64,000 nucleotides of DNA, from positions 387,620 through 451,619 of the forward strand of contig NW_020639929.1 in NCBI RefSeq assembly GCF_003573695.1, read 5' to 3'. This stretch comes from Papaver somniferum. Lineage: Eukaryota; Streptophyta; Magnoliopsida; Ranunculales; Papaveraceae. Made by a program: the position numbers and the translations under genes. The notes below the pieces were generated by a model, which was given only the letters and a program-made list of their open reading frames with translations, did not search any database and was not told the origin of the DNA. Shown piece by piece: positions 1-10,622 of this stretch. The stretch's first letter is position 1. Each line of letters begins with the position of its first letter.

Positions 1-512
1 ATTGCGGTAGTGTGGTTTTCTTCGGCGCTAGGCTAAGCCATAAACATAATGCCTGTTTTTATGTAAATAAATAAAGTATGAGGAGATGGCAAAAGAGGCA
101 TTGCCATATAGTTGAGAACATTGAGAAGTCAAATCAACAAAACTTATATAATTTGAAGAAACAAATTACAGGCCGGCCAAAACATAAGATAAACAACTGA
201 ACACGCGAGTAGTACATACCCAAGCTGAAATCAATTGGATTGGTGTGACGGAGATTTCTTCGGGAAAAAAACATTAACCAATGGCAGAGTAAAGGATTGG
301 ATGTGACCTGGATGACTAATTTAAAAATGCATTTATTCTTTTAGTTCAATCCTTATCCAGAATCCAGAGATATATAAACACCTTCTAAAACTTGAATAGC
401 CTGCAGTGCAGCTGCGGTGTACCGTTAAACATCATAGCTTCTTGGATTTATTCTCTTGATTTCTTAATCTTCTTTTCAATAAAGTGGTTTCTATACTTTG
501 AAATATCTCAAA
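1..512. other. Upstream region of the NLR pseudogene, no gene seen
   Basis: I recognise no coding segment here. The stretch ends in a TATA-like box and the short 5' leader of the NLR pseudogene. Confidence 0.4.
371..377 (+). promoter_or_regulatory. TATA-like box upstream of NLR pseudogene
   Basis: The motif TATATAA lies about 135 bp before the first plausible ATG (513) of the NLR pseudogene, a reasonable core-promoter distance if the leader is about 100 nt. Inference from motif and spacing only. Confidence 0.35.
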
Positions 513-3500
513 ATGGCCATGGAAAGAATCCTTATCATAGGTGTAACAGAATTATTGAAGAATTTTGTGATCCCTGTGGTCGCCAAAAAAGGTTGGTTTC
601 ACTTCGAGTCTCAAAAATGACTTGAGAAAGCTTCAAGACACCTTAGAGATGATTCTTTCTAAAATAGCTGATGCCGAGGAGAAGCAAGAAAAGAGTAATG
701 AGTTGCGCCTTTGGCTGAAAAGGCTCAAGGATGTTGCTTATGATGCTGATGATGTTATGGATGAACTCTCTTACGAAACCATGCGTCGTAGCGAAAGAGA
801 GAGCTTCAAGTATAAAGCTCGTGATTTCTTTTCATCATCTAACCCAGTTGCATATCGTTGTAAGCTAACTAAACAAATTAGGGAGATTAATATCGTAGTA
901 GATGAAATTGCGAAAGATATGCAGAAGTTTCAGTTGCAAACTATGGATATGCATGCTGCTACCACTGCCAATGGTAGAAGCAGTGAACAACGGAACCGGA
1001 AAACTGCATCCAGCATAATCGATTCAGAGATTGTTGGAAGGGAGGATGATAAGAAGAAAATAATAGATGTACTAACTAAGGCCAGCGAATCATCATCAGG
1101 TACTGTCAATCAATTTTTGGAAAAGGTTTCTATAATCTCCATTGTGGGGATGGGTGGACTTGGGAAGACCACACTTGCTCAACTCGTTTACAATGATAAG
1201 TGGGTAATTGAACACTTCGATAGGATAATTTGGGTCTGCGTAGAAAATTCTTTTGATGTGGAAACCGTCTTAATAAAAATTATGGAATCCATTACTCTAG
1301 CTAAGTTTGATGGTGTATCAAATTTTGATCTGTTGGTGCATAAGGTTCAAGAGAAGCTCCAGGATACGAAATGATCTGTGGAACGAGGATATTCTGCAAT
1401 GGGAGAGACTCAAGAATGTGTTGCTCGTTGCTTCTCAAGGGAGTAAAATATTGATCACCACACGTCGCATGCAGGTTGTGGATGTTGTAAAGGGGAGCAT
1501 TCGTCCGTACCATTTGGAAAAATTACAAGAACATGAACGTTGGTCTATTATGGAGAAAAGAGCATTTTCTCCTGGTGGAGCACTAAAGACCCCAAACATG
1601 ACAAACATTGGAATGGAGATAGCAAACAAATGTAGTGGTTTACCACTTGCAGCAAAATTCCTTGAAAGTCTAATGCATTTGAAAAATAAAGAAAGCGATT
1701 GGTTGTTGATTAGAGAAACTGGCCTCAGGAATACACAAGAAGGTCAAAGCGAAATCAGACCAATACTGAAATTGAGTTATGATAACTTGACCTAATTTCA
1801 AACAATGTTTCTCTTACTGCTCCATCTTTCGGAGATTAAAAAGGAAACGTTGGTTCAGTTGTGGATATCAGAAGGGTTCTTGGAGTCCTCTTCTAGTATT
1901 GGAAATGGACGGTCGATAGAAGATATTGGCGAAGAATATTTTGATAGTTTGGTGTGGAGTTCATTTTTAGATGGTGTGGTAAAGAATGATTTAGATGACA
2001 TAATCACGTGCAAGATGCATGATCTAGCACGAGACACTGTTGGGAATCGTGAATGTGCGACTGTGAAAGTACGCAAGTTGGAAAATATTTCAGATGTCCG
2101 ACGTTTACAATTAATAGCAGATGATGAATCATCAACAGCACGTCCTGGAGCCTTGAGTAAATTGAAGAAGTTGCGGACAGTTATCATCCTTGTACCAAAC
2201 TACGGTCTGAAGGATTACTTGTTCTCAAGAAACAAGAAATTGCGTGTGCTGCATTTTGGTCCAATAGCTGGTGGCTGTAAAAGGATTAGAATTCCGGCTG
2301 CTAATAAGTTAAAGCATTTAAGGTACTTCTACCTTTCCAATATAAATCTTTCTGGCATGAGGCATGGTGATCAATACATTAGTAAACTTTACAATTTGCA
2401 TACTTTGGTGATAAAAAGGTGTGGCTCTGTCAAAAATCTTCTTAAAAATTTGAGGTTCCTTGACATCTCGGGTACGGATATTAAAGAACTACCTGATTCT
2501 GTCACTAGTCTTAATTTGCAGAAATTAGATGTCAGTCATTGCAACAGGTTAGCCACCTTTCCCAACTCTGTCACTGGTTTAAAACATCTAAAATTTCTTG
2601 ATATTTCATTACACCTATTGAAGAACTACCTGGTTTCATTACATCTAAAATTTGTTTACCTTAAGCTGAGAAACCAAATTATATCGGTGTAGGAAAATTA
2701 GTTTGCCTTGACTCGGTGCCATCACCTGAATGTAATGTTGGCATCCAAGAGTTAGGAAACCTAAACATTCTTGAGGAGCTAACTATTGTGAATCTTGAGA
2801 ACGGGAAAGACCCAACTGATGCTAAGAAAACAAATCTTAAAGAAGAACATAATCTTCGTGGATTACTACTAGGTTGGGGTGAAAATGAAATAGAAGAAGA
2901 GTTGGGCATGATGAAGTGGGATCACAAGTCATGTAACTTTCAAGTATTTGAAGCTCTAGAACCTCCCTCGAGTTTGAGATATTTGAACTTCATGGGGTGT
3001 GACCTTCCCACGTGGATGTGTGATCCATCTCGCCTTCCAGAACTGGATTTTTTGGTACTTATAAATTGCAGCGGAATTAAAAACATGCCACCATATATTG
3101 GGCAGCTGTCTTGATCTTATAGCAATGTCTTTAAAGAGTCTACATATGGGCGGATTTCTTTTCTTAATTCAACTCGATCTTACTGATATGTTCAATCTAA
3201 AAGAATTGAGTTATTCCTATCCTTCTTGTCTTCAGCATATGAGTATCACGGGGTGCAAAAGTTTAACAGAAATCCCTTCATTTCCTTGTCTGAAGCAATT
3301 ATTGTTACACGGCACCGACCACAAGTTAGTATGGTCAGTTGTGAGAAGCCAGCCATCTCTTTGGACAATATTGACGAGCTTGTATACTTCCCGGTAAGCA
3401 CTTGCAATCTTCAATTTGTGGAAATTAAAGAGTGCAATCAGTTTCAAGGCTATGGTGTAAATAATGATGAGAATGAGAATAACGCGGTTGCTCTGTGCAA

Positions 3501-3741
3501 CATCTCTCTGGAAAGGTTGGCCCTCATTGATTGCCCAGTTCTAAAGTTTCTTCCAGATTTACGAGGACCGACTTCTCTTCGGAAGTTAGCCATATGGAAT
3601 TTCCCAAAAGTGAAAGAGTCATTAACCTATGATCTCAAATCCCTCTCCTTTCTTAAGATGCTACATGTTGATTTTATCCAAAGAGATGACAAGCGTGGAG
3701 ATCCATCTACGCATGCGGAGTTGATTAATTTATTGTGGTAA
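513..3741 (+). pseudogene. CC-NBS-LRR (RGA-type) disease-resistance protein, pseudogene
   Basis: NLRs of this class are cytoplasmic immune receptors that switch between ADP and ATP on sensing pathogen effectors. The pieces occur in order: an N-terminal Rx-type coiled coil (513 to about 960), the P-loop GMGGLGKTTLAQ (about 1147-1182), RNBS-A (FDRIIWVCV), RNBS-B (SKILITTR, about 1440-1466), CSGLPLAAK (about 1632-1658), RNBS-D (KQCFSYCSIF, about 1800-1829), MHD in CKMHDLARD (about 2010-2036) and leucine-rich repeats to the stop at 3739-3741. It is broken several times: a one-base shift in an A/G run near 590, loss of the kinase-2 (LLVLDD) segment with a frame change near 1370, further shifts near 1790-1830, 2690, 3100 and 3350, plus stops. 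The coding is otherwise uninterrupted, as in single-exon NLRs. Family call is firm; function is very unlikely. Confidence 0.93.
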
Positions 3742-4691
3742 CAACAGGTACTCTCTCTCTCAACTATCACAGCCCACAGAGTTGATTTGACTCGTTGGGT
3801 TTATCATATATAGTAGCATTTATGTAAATGATCTGTTCTACTATGGTTTTGTAGGCCGTTGATATTGATTTTCTGTAAATGGATTGTTCCAAGGAAAGCA
3901 AGACGATTGTATATTCTTTGTCTGTTGTTCGCATTTGGTTTATCTTGATTCATGTTTGAGCAGTGCTGTCCCACGCAGCTGCGCGGGACAGCTTAATAAG
4001 CAAACAGCTGCTTAGGCGTTGGATCATTTCACTCACCGGTAGATTAATGTTAATTTAGTTTTTCACCTGTAATATAGCTGGCAAACTTGTGTAATGAAAA
4101 GTAGGTCCCTCTTTAAAAAAATTCATTTCCTATTGTATCCTTTTTTTTATCACTTTTGTGGCTAACTGGTTAATGCGCTACTGGCTACATTTTTACGCAA
4201 ATCTTTCTATTCTTATAACATACCGAGAATGCCATACAAAGCTTATGACATACAGAGAATGCCACACAAAGAGGAGTTTTAACCGTTCAATACGCCTACA
4301 TACGATTAGAAAGGCTTAACAGGGATAGACAATGAGACTACCAGCTTTCCCTTGTGGCTATTTTATGATTTCAATGCAAGCCTGGATTGGGTCGAGGGAA
4401 CGTCCAATTTTTCTTTTGCCAAGTAAAGGCTTTCCTGTTATGTAATGTCAACTCTGGTTAATTTAATGATGTAATGAACTAACAGTCGATTGGAACAACA
4501 ACAACACGTTCACATCATTACAATTCACCCTATATGATACATGGGGTTCATCCTATAATTTAGTGGCACTTACGCTTTCTTAGTGTGTATTGATTCGAAG
4601 GTTCTGTTGATTATTTGGGGTTCATCCTATCGTTCCAAACTTCCAATGTGCACATATATATACATACATATATATACATGTATTCATTTGG
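3742..4691. other. Intergenic, AT-rich, no gene recognised
   Basis: Downstream of the NLR pseudogene. It contains a strong palindrome at 3965-3992 and short TA-rich runs near 4660-4700. I see no coding similarity on either strand. Confidence 0.4.
3965..3992. repeat. 28-bp near-perfect palindrome
   Basis: The arms GCTGTCCC and GGGACAGC flank the self-complementary core CGCAGCTGCG. Only one of the 14 base pairs mismatches (A opposite C). It is very GC-rich compared with its AT-rich surroundings. It resembles the terminal hairpin of Helitrons, but no CTRR end follows at the usual spacing. Confidence 0.7.
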
Positions 4692-5206
4692 TCTATATAT
4701 ATAATAATATATAATCATAATCAAATTCTAAATTTGTTGCACGGTAATGAGACACACATACATAGGATTTCATGAATACATGTACGATGGCTACATAAAT
4801 AATTGGTATCAACGCAATATATTTACGCTTTTAAAATAAACACGATGTCGTAAATCAAAGGAATTCACATGTTTAGATACACTCGATATATATGAAATTT
4901 AAGAAAATATCAAAAATTAGAAAAAGATTGGAGCAATATAATTTTTAGTCAAATTATGAAGCACAATATATGTTATAGTTTTCGAAGATGTAGGACTATA
5001 AGTCTATGACATTTTAATTTTTTTCTATGCTATTGTTTTTTTCTATTAATTTGTTGATTACTTTATCAAGCTGTAAGGTTACGAACTCATTATTGAATGT
5101 TTCACTAATAATATATATATTTTTTTAATATAATTGATTTTAAAACATGGATCGAATATTTCTTAAGCGAGATGTAAACCCATGCGCAGCACGGGCGAGA
5201 AACTAG
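4692..5206 (+). mobile_element. Possible Helitron, 3' end well supported, 5' end uncertain
   Basis: The 3' end has the expected layout: a GC-rich hairpin (CCCATGC, loop GCA, GCACGGG; 5179-5195) with one mismatch, seven bases, then CTAG (5203-5206) followed by T. Helitrons end this way and insert between A and T without a target duplication. The body is AT-rich and non-coding. A TC start (TCTATATATATAATAATA) at 4692 resembles plant Helitron 5' ends, but the preceding base is G, not A, so the left boundary is a guess. Confidence 0.4.
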
Positions 5207-5398
5207 TTCTATCTCGTTTGAAAGATATTAAAGAGATCTACACCATCAATACAAATATAACATATCTAAAAATCCAAGTCTTGGAATTTTAATATCAAAG
5301 ATATTATAAAAACTTCATAAGGATTCGTGAAGGTAGATCTAGTTATCTTTCCTTGATAACTCGAGTATCCTGAACTTAATTATTTGTAGAGCTTGCTC

Positions 5399-5720
5399 TA
5401 TTTTTTTTTTATTAGAAGAGAAGAATTTATTAGATGAAGGAATATACATGAGAATTACATTCTACCAGAGGTAGAGAAAATGAAAACAAATTGAAAGAAA
5501 AAGAATTACAATAAGATTACATCGCAGTTGTTGAGAATTGAAGTTGAATAGTTCAAATGCACTCTCTTTCCAGAAGCACTAGTCCAAGCTAGAATTTGAG
5601 ATTTTGCCTCAATTCCCAGGTCTTGATCAGTCTTCAAGTTGTGCTTCTTATCAAAAATTCTATTGTTTCTCTCATTTCAAAGAATGGAATTAATTGAAGC
5701 ATGAATTAACTCCAGACTAA
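5399..5720 (-). mobile_element. LINE (L1-type) 3' end remnant
   Basis: On the minus strand a frame reads WNERNNRIFDKKHN-like sequence followed by about 40 residues, typical of the region after the zf-RVT domain of plant L1 LINEs. The expected Trp before NERN is a TGA stop. A T-run at about 5400-5410 would be the A-tail of this minus-strand insertion. It is 5'-truncated and non-functional. Confidence 0.55.
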
Positions 5721-5920
5721 ATTACCAGAGCTTGCTCCATCGATCAAGATAGATAGTAATTATTAAAGTTCTCTTTATTTCAAACTTTGTTTAACAACTC
5801 GGCAAAAAGGAACTGATCACAAAATATATCAAGACATTAAACAAAAAGTATATCATAACTAAACGGAAGCAAGAGAGTCGATGCATTGATACGTATTGAG
5901 CTTTGAGCATCACAGTGATT

Positions 5921-7069
5921 TCAGTCAAGAGGAAGGTGATACACCAAAAATAATCTTGAAGCTTTGGTCTTTGTATCGTACGAAATATACTTTCTTTCTA
6001 TTCGCAAAACTAACTTAAATGAGTCTGGTTCACTTTTGTCATCAAACAAAACATTGTAGTCGGGCATATTTCTCTCATTAAAACCAAGTAATTCATCTAA
6101 CCATTGTTTCACATCTGCATCAAGTAATTCAATTGGTAGCTCGTTGAGATTCACATGATATCTTTTAATCCACCCACTATAATCAGTCTCCATCTCAAAT
6201 ATACCAAATTCCGATGCTCTATGGTCAGCCTTATGAATAATATACAAATGCCCTTTAGACTCACCGAAGTACTGGATTTCGTCTCTCATTCCCTCGGGAG
6301 AGGGTGGCATCGACATGGTTCTTAATAGTTCTCTGTCTATATCAAAATATGATTCCCGCATGGCATCCAGTGCAGTGAACCATTCCAAAAAACACCAGAC
6401 GAAATTAACGAACAAGGGTTTTCTACCACATGGTCTCCAGAAACCCTCCAAGAACCAGTCTTTGAAGAGTATATTTCAATGTGATAGCTAAATACCTCGC
6501 ATGGCCCAACTTGCACATAATGATGATGGTATAGGAAGGGTTTTGCTATGACCAGTTGTTGGATTGTAGATGCGATAGGTGTCTCCACCACTGTGACAAA
6601 GAATGAGACCATTGCAAGAATGTAGAATTCGGGTTCTGTTATTTTTGATGTCAATTGATATATTATTCACCAAGTTAATGAGTCTTGTTTTGACATGCTT
6701 AACATTGATATTGGATTTGTCAAGAACTAGGAATTGTGGAAACTCACTTTGTATGAATAATCCAGGGATGGGGCGACTACAAGTTCGAACAGTGTACTTG
6801 CGATTGAAATTAGAATCAGAGATGAGCGAAAACCATTGTTTTGAGACTAATTTGAACACAAGAAGAGATTTCACAGGTAACCACAATAAAATTAGTGTTA
6901 AGATGTCGATATTGCTTGCCACAACCGACGCTGATGAGTTAAAAGTCATTTTGTTATCATCATCACCACCACCTGGATTCAGTTTGCAAGTAATTCTTCC
7001 GAAGAGATTTGTAATACTAGAAATCATTTGTACCTTAAAAATCAAAAGACTTGAGAAGCTGTATTGCAA
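5921..7069 (-). pseudogene. F-box protein (At5g07610-like) pseudogene
   Basis: F-box proteins recruit substrates to SCF ubiquitin ligases through Skp1. The N-terminal part (from 7069) carries an F-box (IDILTLILLWLPVKSLLVFK, then VSKQWFSLIS), followed by the usual CNGLILC and YNPTTG motifs of the F-box-associated domain. The frame stops near 6488. The homology continues in another frame (FSYHIEIYSSKTGSW, near 6480-6440) and returns to the first frame near 6370 (YFDIDRELL, YFGESKGHLY, DYSGWIKRY) until the stop at 5921-5923. A segment after YNPTTG also looks deleted. It is therefore a multi-lesion pseudogene. No intron is needed to explain it. Confidence 0.88.
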
Positions 7070-7325
7070 GAGAATGCATGAACAAGCTATTCATGTGCTT
7101 ATAGCAAATAAGATTTGAAGCTTCTCTTTGACGGATTCATATCTTTGATTCACGAATGTATCAATTGAAAGCATGCGCATTGTTCATTGCCATAATCACA
7201 AACTTTAATACACTCTACGATTTCTTACATTTATTTTGTTGGATAAGCCTGCCTTTATTTATTTATCACAGTAGTTATTTTATTTTATTTTTTAAATAAG
7301 CAAATCATCACTCTCCAGAGACACT

Positions 7326-7702
7326 AGGGGTTAGTTGTGGGAGAGTTTGAGAGATTTTAATGTATTTAAATCTCTAGGGATTTAGAGTGAGTGTGAGAGA
7401 GTCTAGGCAATTTGGGGGGTTTAACCCAAATTCCTCAGAAATCTCTTGTTTTTTGAGAGATTTTGTCCAAGCATAAAAACATCATGAAACTCCCTCAAAC
7501 TCCCCCAAATTATAAACTCCCTATGACTTTAGTGTTTTACGACTAACAGGGAGTTTAAGGGATTTTGAAGTAGTTTTAAAAACTCCTATAAATGTCTCAC
7601 CACTAACAGAGATTTTAAAAGATTTTGACAAACTCTCTCACGACTAAAAGGGGATTTGCTAACTCCATTAAAATCTCTCAAACTCTCCCACAACTAACCC
7701 CT
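7326..7702. mobile_element. MITE with 37-bp perfect terminal inverted repeats
   Basis: The left end begins AGGGGTTAGTTGTGGGAGAG and the right end is its exact reverse complement over 37 bp (7326-7362 against 7666-7702). The roughly 300-bp centre holds more copies of GAGATTTTAA and CGACTAACAGGG-like words in both orientations. It encodes no protein. I could not find a clean target duplication, so the superfamily is open. Confidence 0.8.
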
Positions 7703-8950
7703 GAGTATTATAGGACCCAAGCTCAACAAATTGTAAAATGAAATATTAATCAATAATTTTAGCACTAGTGTTTAGTATTTTGCCAATCATCTGGTTCAGA
7801 TTAGCATAAGATGAGCCACCAGGTGCAACCGCTTCTTCACATTTTTTCTTCCATTCCATGACTTTTTTCTTCATTTCCTTGCGCTTTTCACCTTCCATCA
7901 ATTTTCTCACTAACTCCTCAACTTCATCCCTCTTCACGTTATTATCAATTTCAATACCAATTCCCCAATGCGTACATGCATACCTACAATTTGTTTGTTG
8001 TTCGGCGAAAAACGGCCAGCATATCATCGGAACACCACCACAAATGCTTTTGAGAGTTGAGTTCCAACCATTATGTGTTAAGAAGCCACCTATGGCTGGA
8101 TGGTTCAATACCTTCTCCTGGGGACACCAACTTGGGAACAAGCTTCTTTCTTTCGTTTCTTCCACGAATTCGATTGGTAATATTTCTGAATTACCTTGGA
8201 CTAAATCCGGCCTAATGACCCACAAGAAAGTTTGCTTACTGTTAGCAAGTCCCCATGCGAATTCAACCAATTGTTGTTTCGTCATGACGGTGATACTTCC
8301 AAAATTCACGTAAACGACTGAGTTTCTTTCTTTTGTATCGAGCCATTCTAGACACTCTGGTTCTTCTTTCCATAGATTAGACCCAATAAGCTTTATCTCA
8401 TCAGTTTGCTGAATTTTATTGGTAAGTAAATGAAGAGCACCAAGGGTATAGATAGGAGGTAATGATAATTTCCCGGAACGCCGCATTGCGTCTACAACTT
8501 CCTTCTCTAACTCATCAAATGTGTTCTAGATAATACCAGACCCATTTGTTGCATTTTCTGTTTCTCCGAGAATGTGGTCGATCATTTTGTCCTTGGGGTC
8601 AGTTGTTCGTGCAAATGCAGGGAAATCCATTAGCCGGATATTGTTAAATCCTGGAACAAAATCGACTACAGTTTCAAGGTACCCATTAGTTAGACAGCTC
8701 TCATCTGCAAGAAACAAAAATGTTACGTTATAGGTATGCATGATTGTTGGAGTATGTGGCGCGATGTAAACCACATATGTATAGCTAGGATAGTCCCACA
8801 TGGAATAAGAGGAAGTACATTGATGCCTAATAAGCTTGGGCATCTCCTTACATAGCAACGAAGCCTTTTAGATTAAAACCCCACACCTGCTGCAACAGGT
8901 GGTTAAGTGGGGACAATATCGGTGCTATGTGGTCGGGCCCAGAAGTAGGG

Positions 8951-10577
8951 TGATAGACGCATTTATGTGTCTAATATAGCTCATTTGTATATATTGTTAG
9001 TGCTCGATATTGTACTTATTCGGTTATTTTATGTATTTGTAGGTGTTTTTGGAAGAATAAGGCTTTGAGGAGAAATTGGCTAAAAATGCGGCATTTGGAC
9101 CTCCGTTGATAACTACCAGAAGCACCCCAGAAGTATGTTGGAGACACCCAGAAATACCCCGGAGGAACCCCGAAAAAGTGCGGAAAATGCCCCAGAGGAC
9201 ACTTGCTATACGAACCTTTGATTTTGGATAAGGGGTAACCTAATTACTAAGGGGTGACCTATATCCAGGCAGCTGCTAAAGGGAGACCAGCCACAGATAA
9301 GGGGAGGTCATCTTCTCAAATTCAAAAGAAAATTTTGGCGGGAAATGAAATGCTTCACGAACAGCAAACATGGTTGAAATTTTGGGGCCCTTTGGGACAG
9401 ATTCGATCACCAAATTCGTTTGGGCTGGATGTTAATGGACTAAACAGAGTTGGTACATGCGTTTTTATCAATCGAAATGGGCTGGATAATCCGGGCTGGA
9501 TAAACAGAGTTGTTACAGAGATACGTATCTTCCCGATATGTACAGAGAATGGGTAAAGGATTCAGGGAGAGTTTCACGCTAGTTAGACTTTTACTTGGTC
9601 CTGTTCTAGTCTTGATAAGAGTTTGGTCGCAAATATATAGCTAACAAACGCGTACAGGGAGATCAGAGAGAGATATTTTCTCAACAGCGCAGAGAAGAGA
9701 GAAAAAGAAGAAGTCGGATTCACTCGAGATTTTTGGGGGTTTGGTAGCTATATAAGTGTTGGTTCGAGTCATAAGAAGGGTGGGGAAAACATCAGGAGAG
9801 ATTGGGGAGCAAAAGAAAGACCAGGAGAGGCGTGAGAAAAACTTCCAGAGAAAATATTTTCTGCTGCTGCACAGTTGAAGAAGACGAAGAACAGACGCTT
9901 CTGAACTGTCGTTCTTCAATAGTCATAGTATCAAAACAAATTGTCGTTGTTTTACAGCAGTTAGTGCTACTATCGTTGTTTTTAAGACCCTTCCACTTTG
10001 TAACAGTGACGCTGTAACATTTATACAGCGTTGCAAACTTCTTTTTACACCATTTTCATCAATAAAAACACATTATTAAGCCATGGATACATCTTATGAT
10101 TATGTTTTTGGGATGAGGAGCTAAACCCATTAGCCAAGGCGACGGAGGAAGCCATTGTTCCACATTAATTGGTATAATTGTAATTTTACTATTTATTTGC
10201 AATATTATTATTTGATTATTTGCATGGGATTGAATTGAAATATTAGTTTTTATTGAATAGTTGTGAATTAATTTGATGAAGCATGCTGGGTTTTAAATAC
10301 TTTTGATGTTTTATACTCTTTGATTACAACTATTACTTCAAGAATATATTTGAGGCAAATATTAAAATTATTTTTAAAGATAGAATTGCATGAATATTAT
10401 TTAGAGTTTAGTATTTATTTGGTCAATGGTGGAATCCTAGTCTTGGTATTTTTCTCCAAAACTTTGAATTATTTTATTTAGTTGCCTGTTTAATTTAAAT
10501 CTATAAAAATTGTTTTCTTCACAAGTCTGAAAAGACCCTGTTTACCACTATCTCTACAACCATTTGAAAATACATCA
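8951..10577 (+). mobile_element. Solo LTR nested in the left LTR of the TRIM element
   Basis: It starts TGATAGACGCATTT and ends AATACATCA, flanked by an exact 5-bp duplication TAGGG (8946-8950 and 10578-10582). Removing it rejoins the left TRIM LTR at GTCGG...CCGACGG. No coding capacity, primer site or second LTR is present in its 1,627 bp, so it is either a solo LTR or a short non-autonomous element. Confidence 0.8.
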
Positions 10578-10610
10578 TAGGGTCCGACGGTCCGTGAAGA
10601 TCCTAACAAC

Positions 10611-10622
10611 TGGTATCAGAGC
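10611..10622 (+). other. Primer-binding site of TRIM element
   Basis: TGGTATCAGAGC follows the left LTR end (CTAACA) after AC. It is complementary to the 3' end of initiator methionine tRNA, the standard primer of many plant LTR elements. Confidence 0.85.

Noticed and set aside
6603..7118. 171-codon plus-strand open frame
   Set aside because: It is antisense to the F-box pseudogene and has no motif of its own.
8745..8950. Cassandra-type TRIM with 5S rRNA-like LTR
   Set aside because: I looked for 5S internal promoter words in the LTR and saw none, so only a general TRIM assignment is justified.
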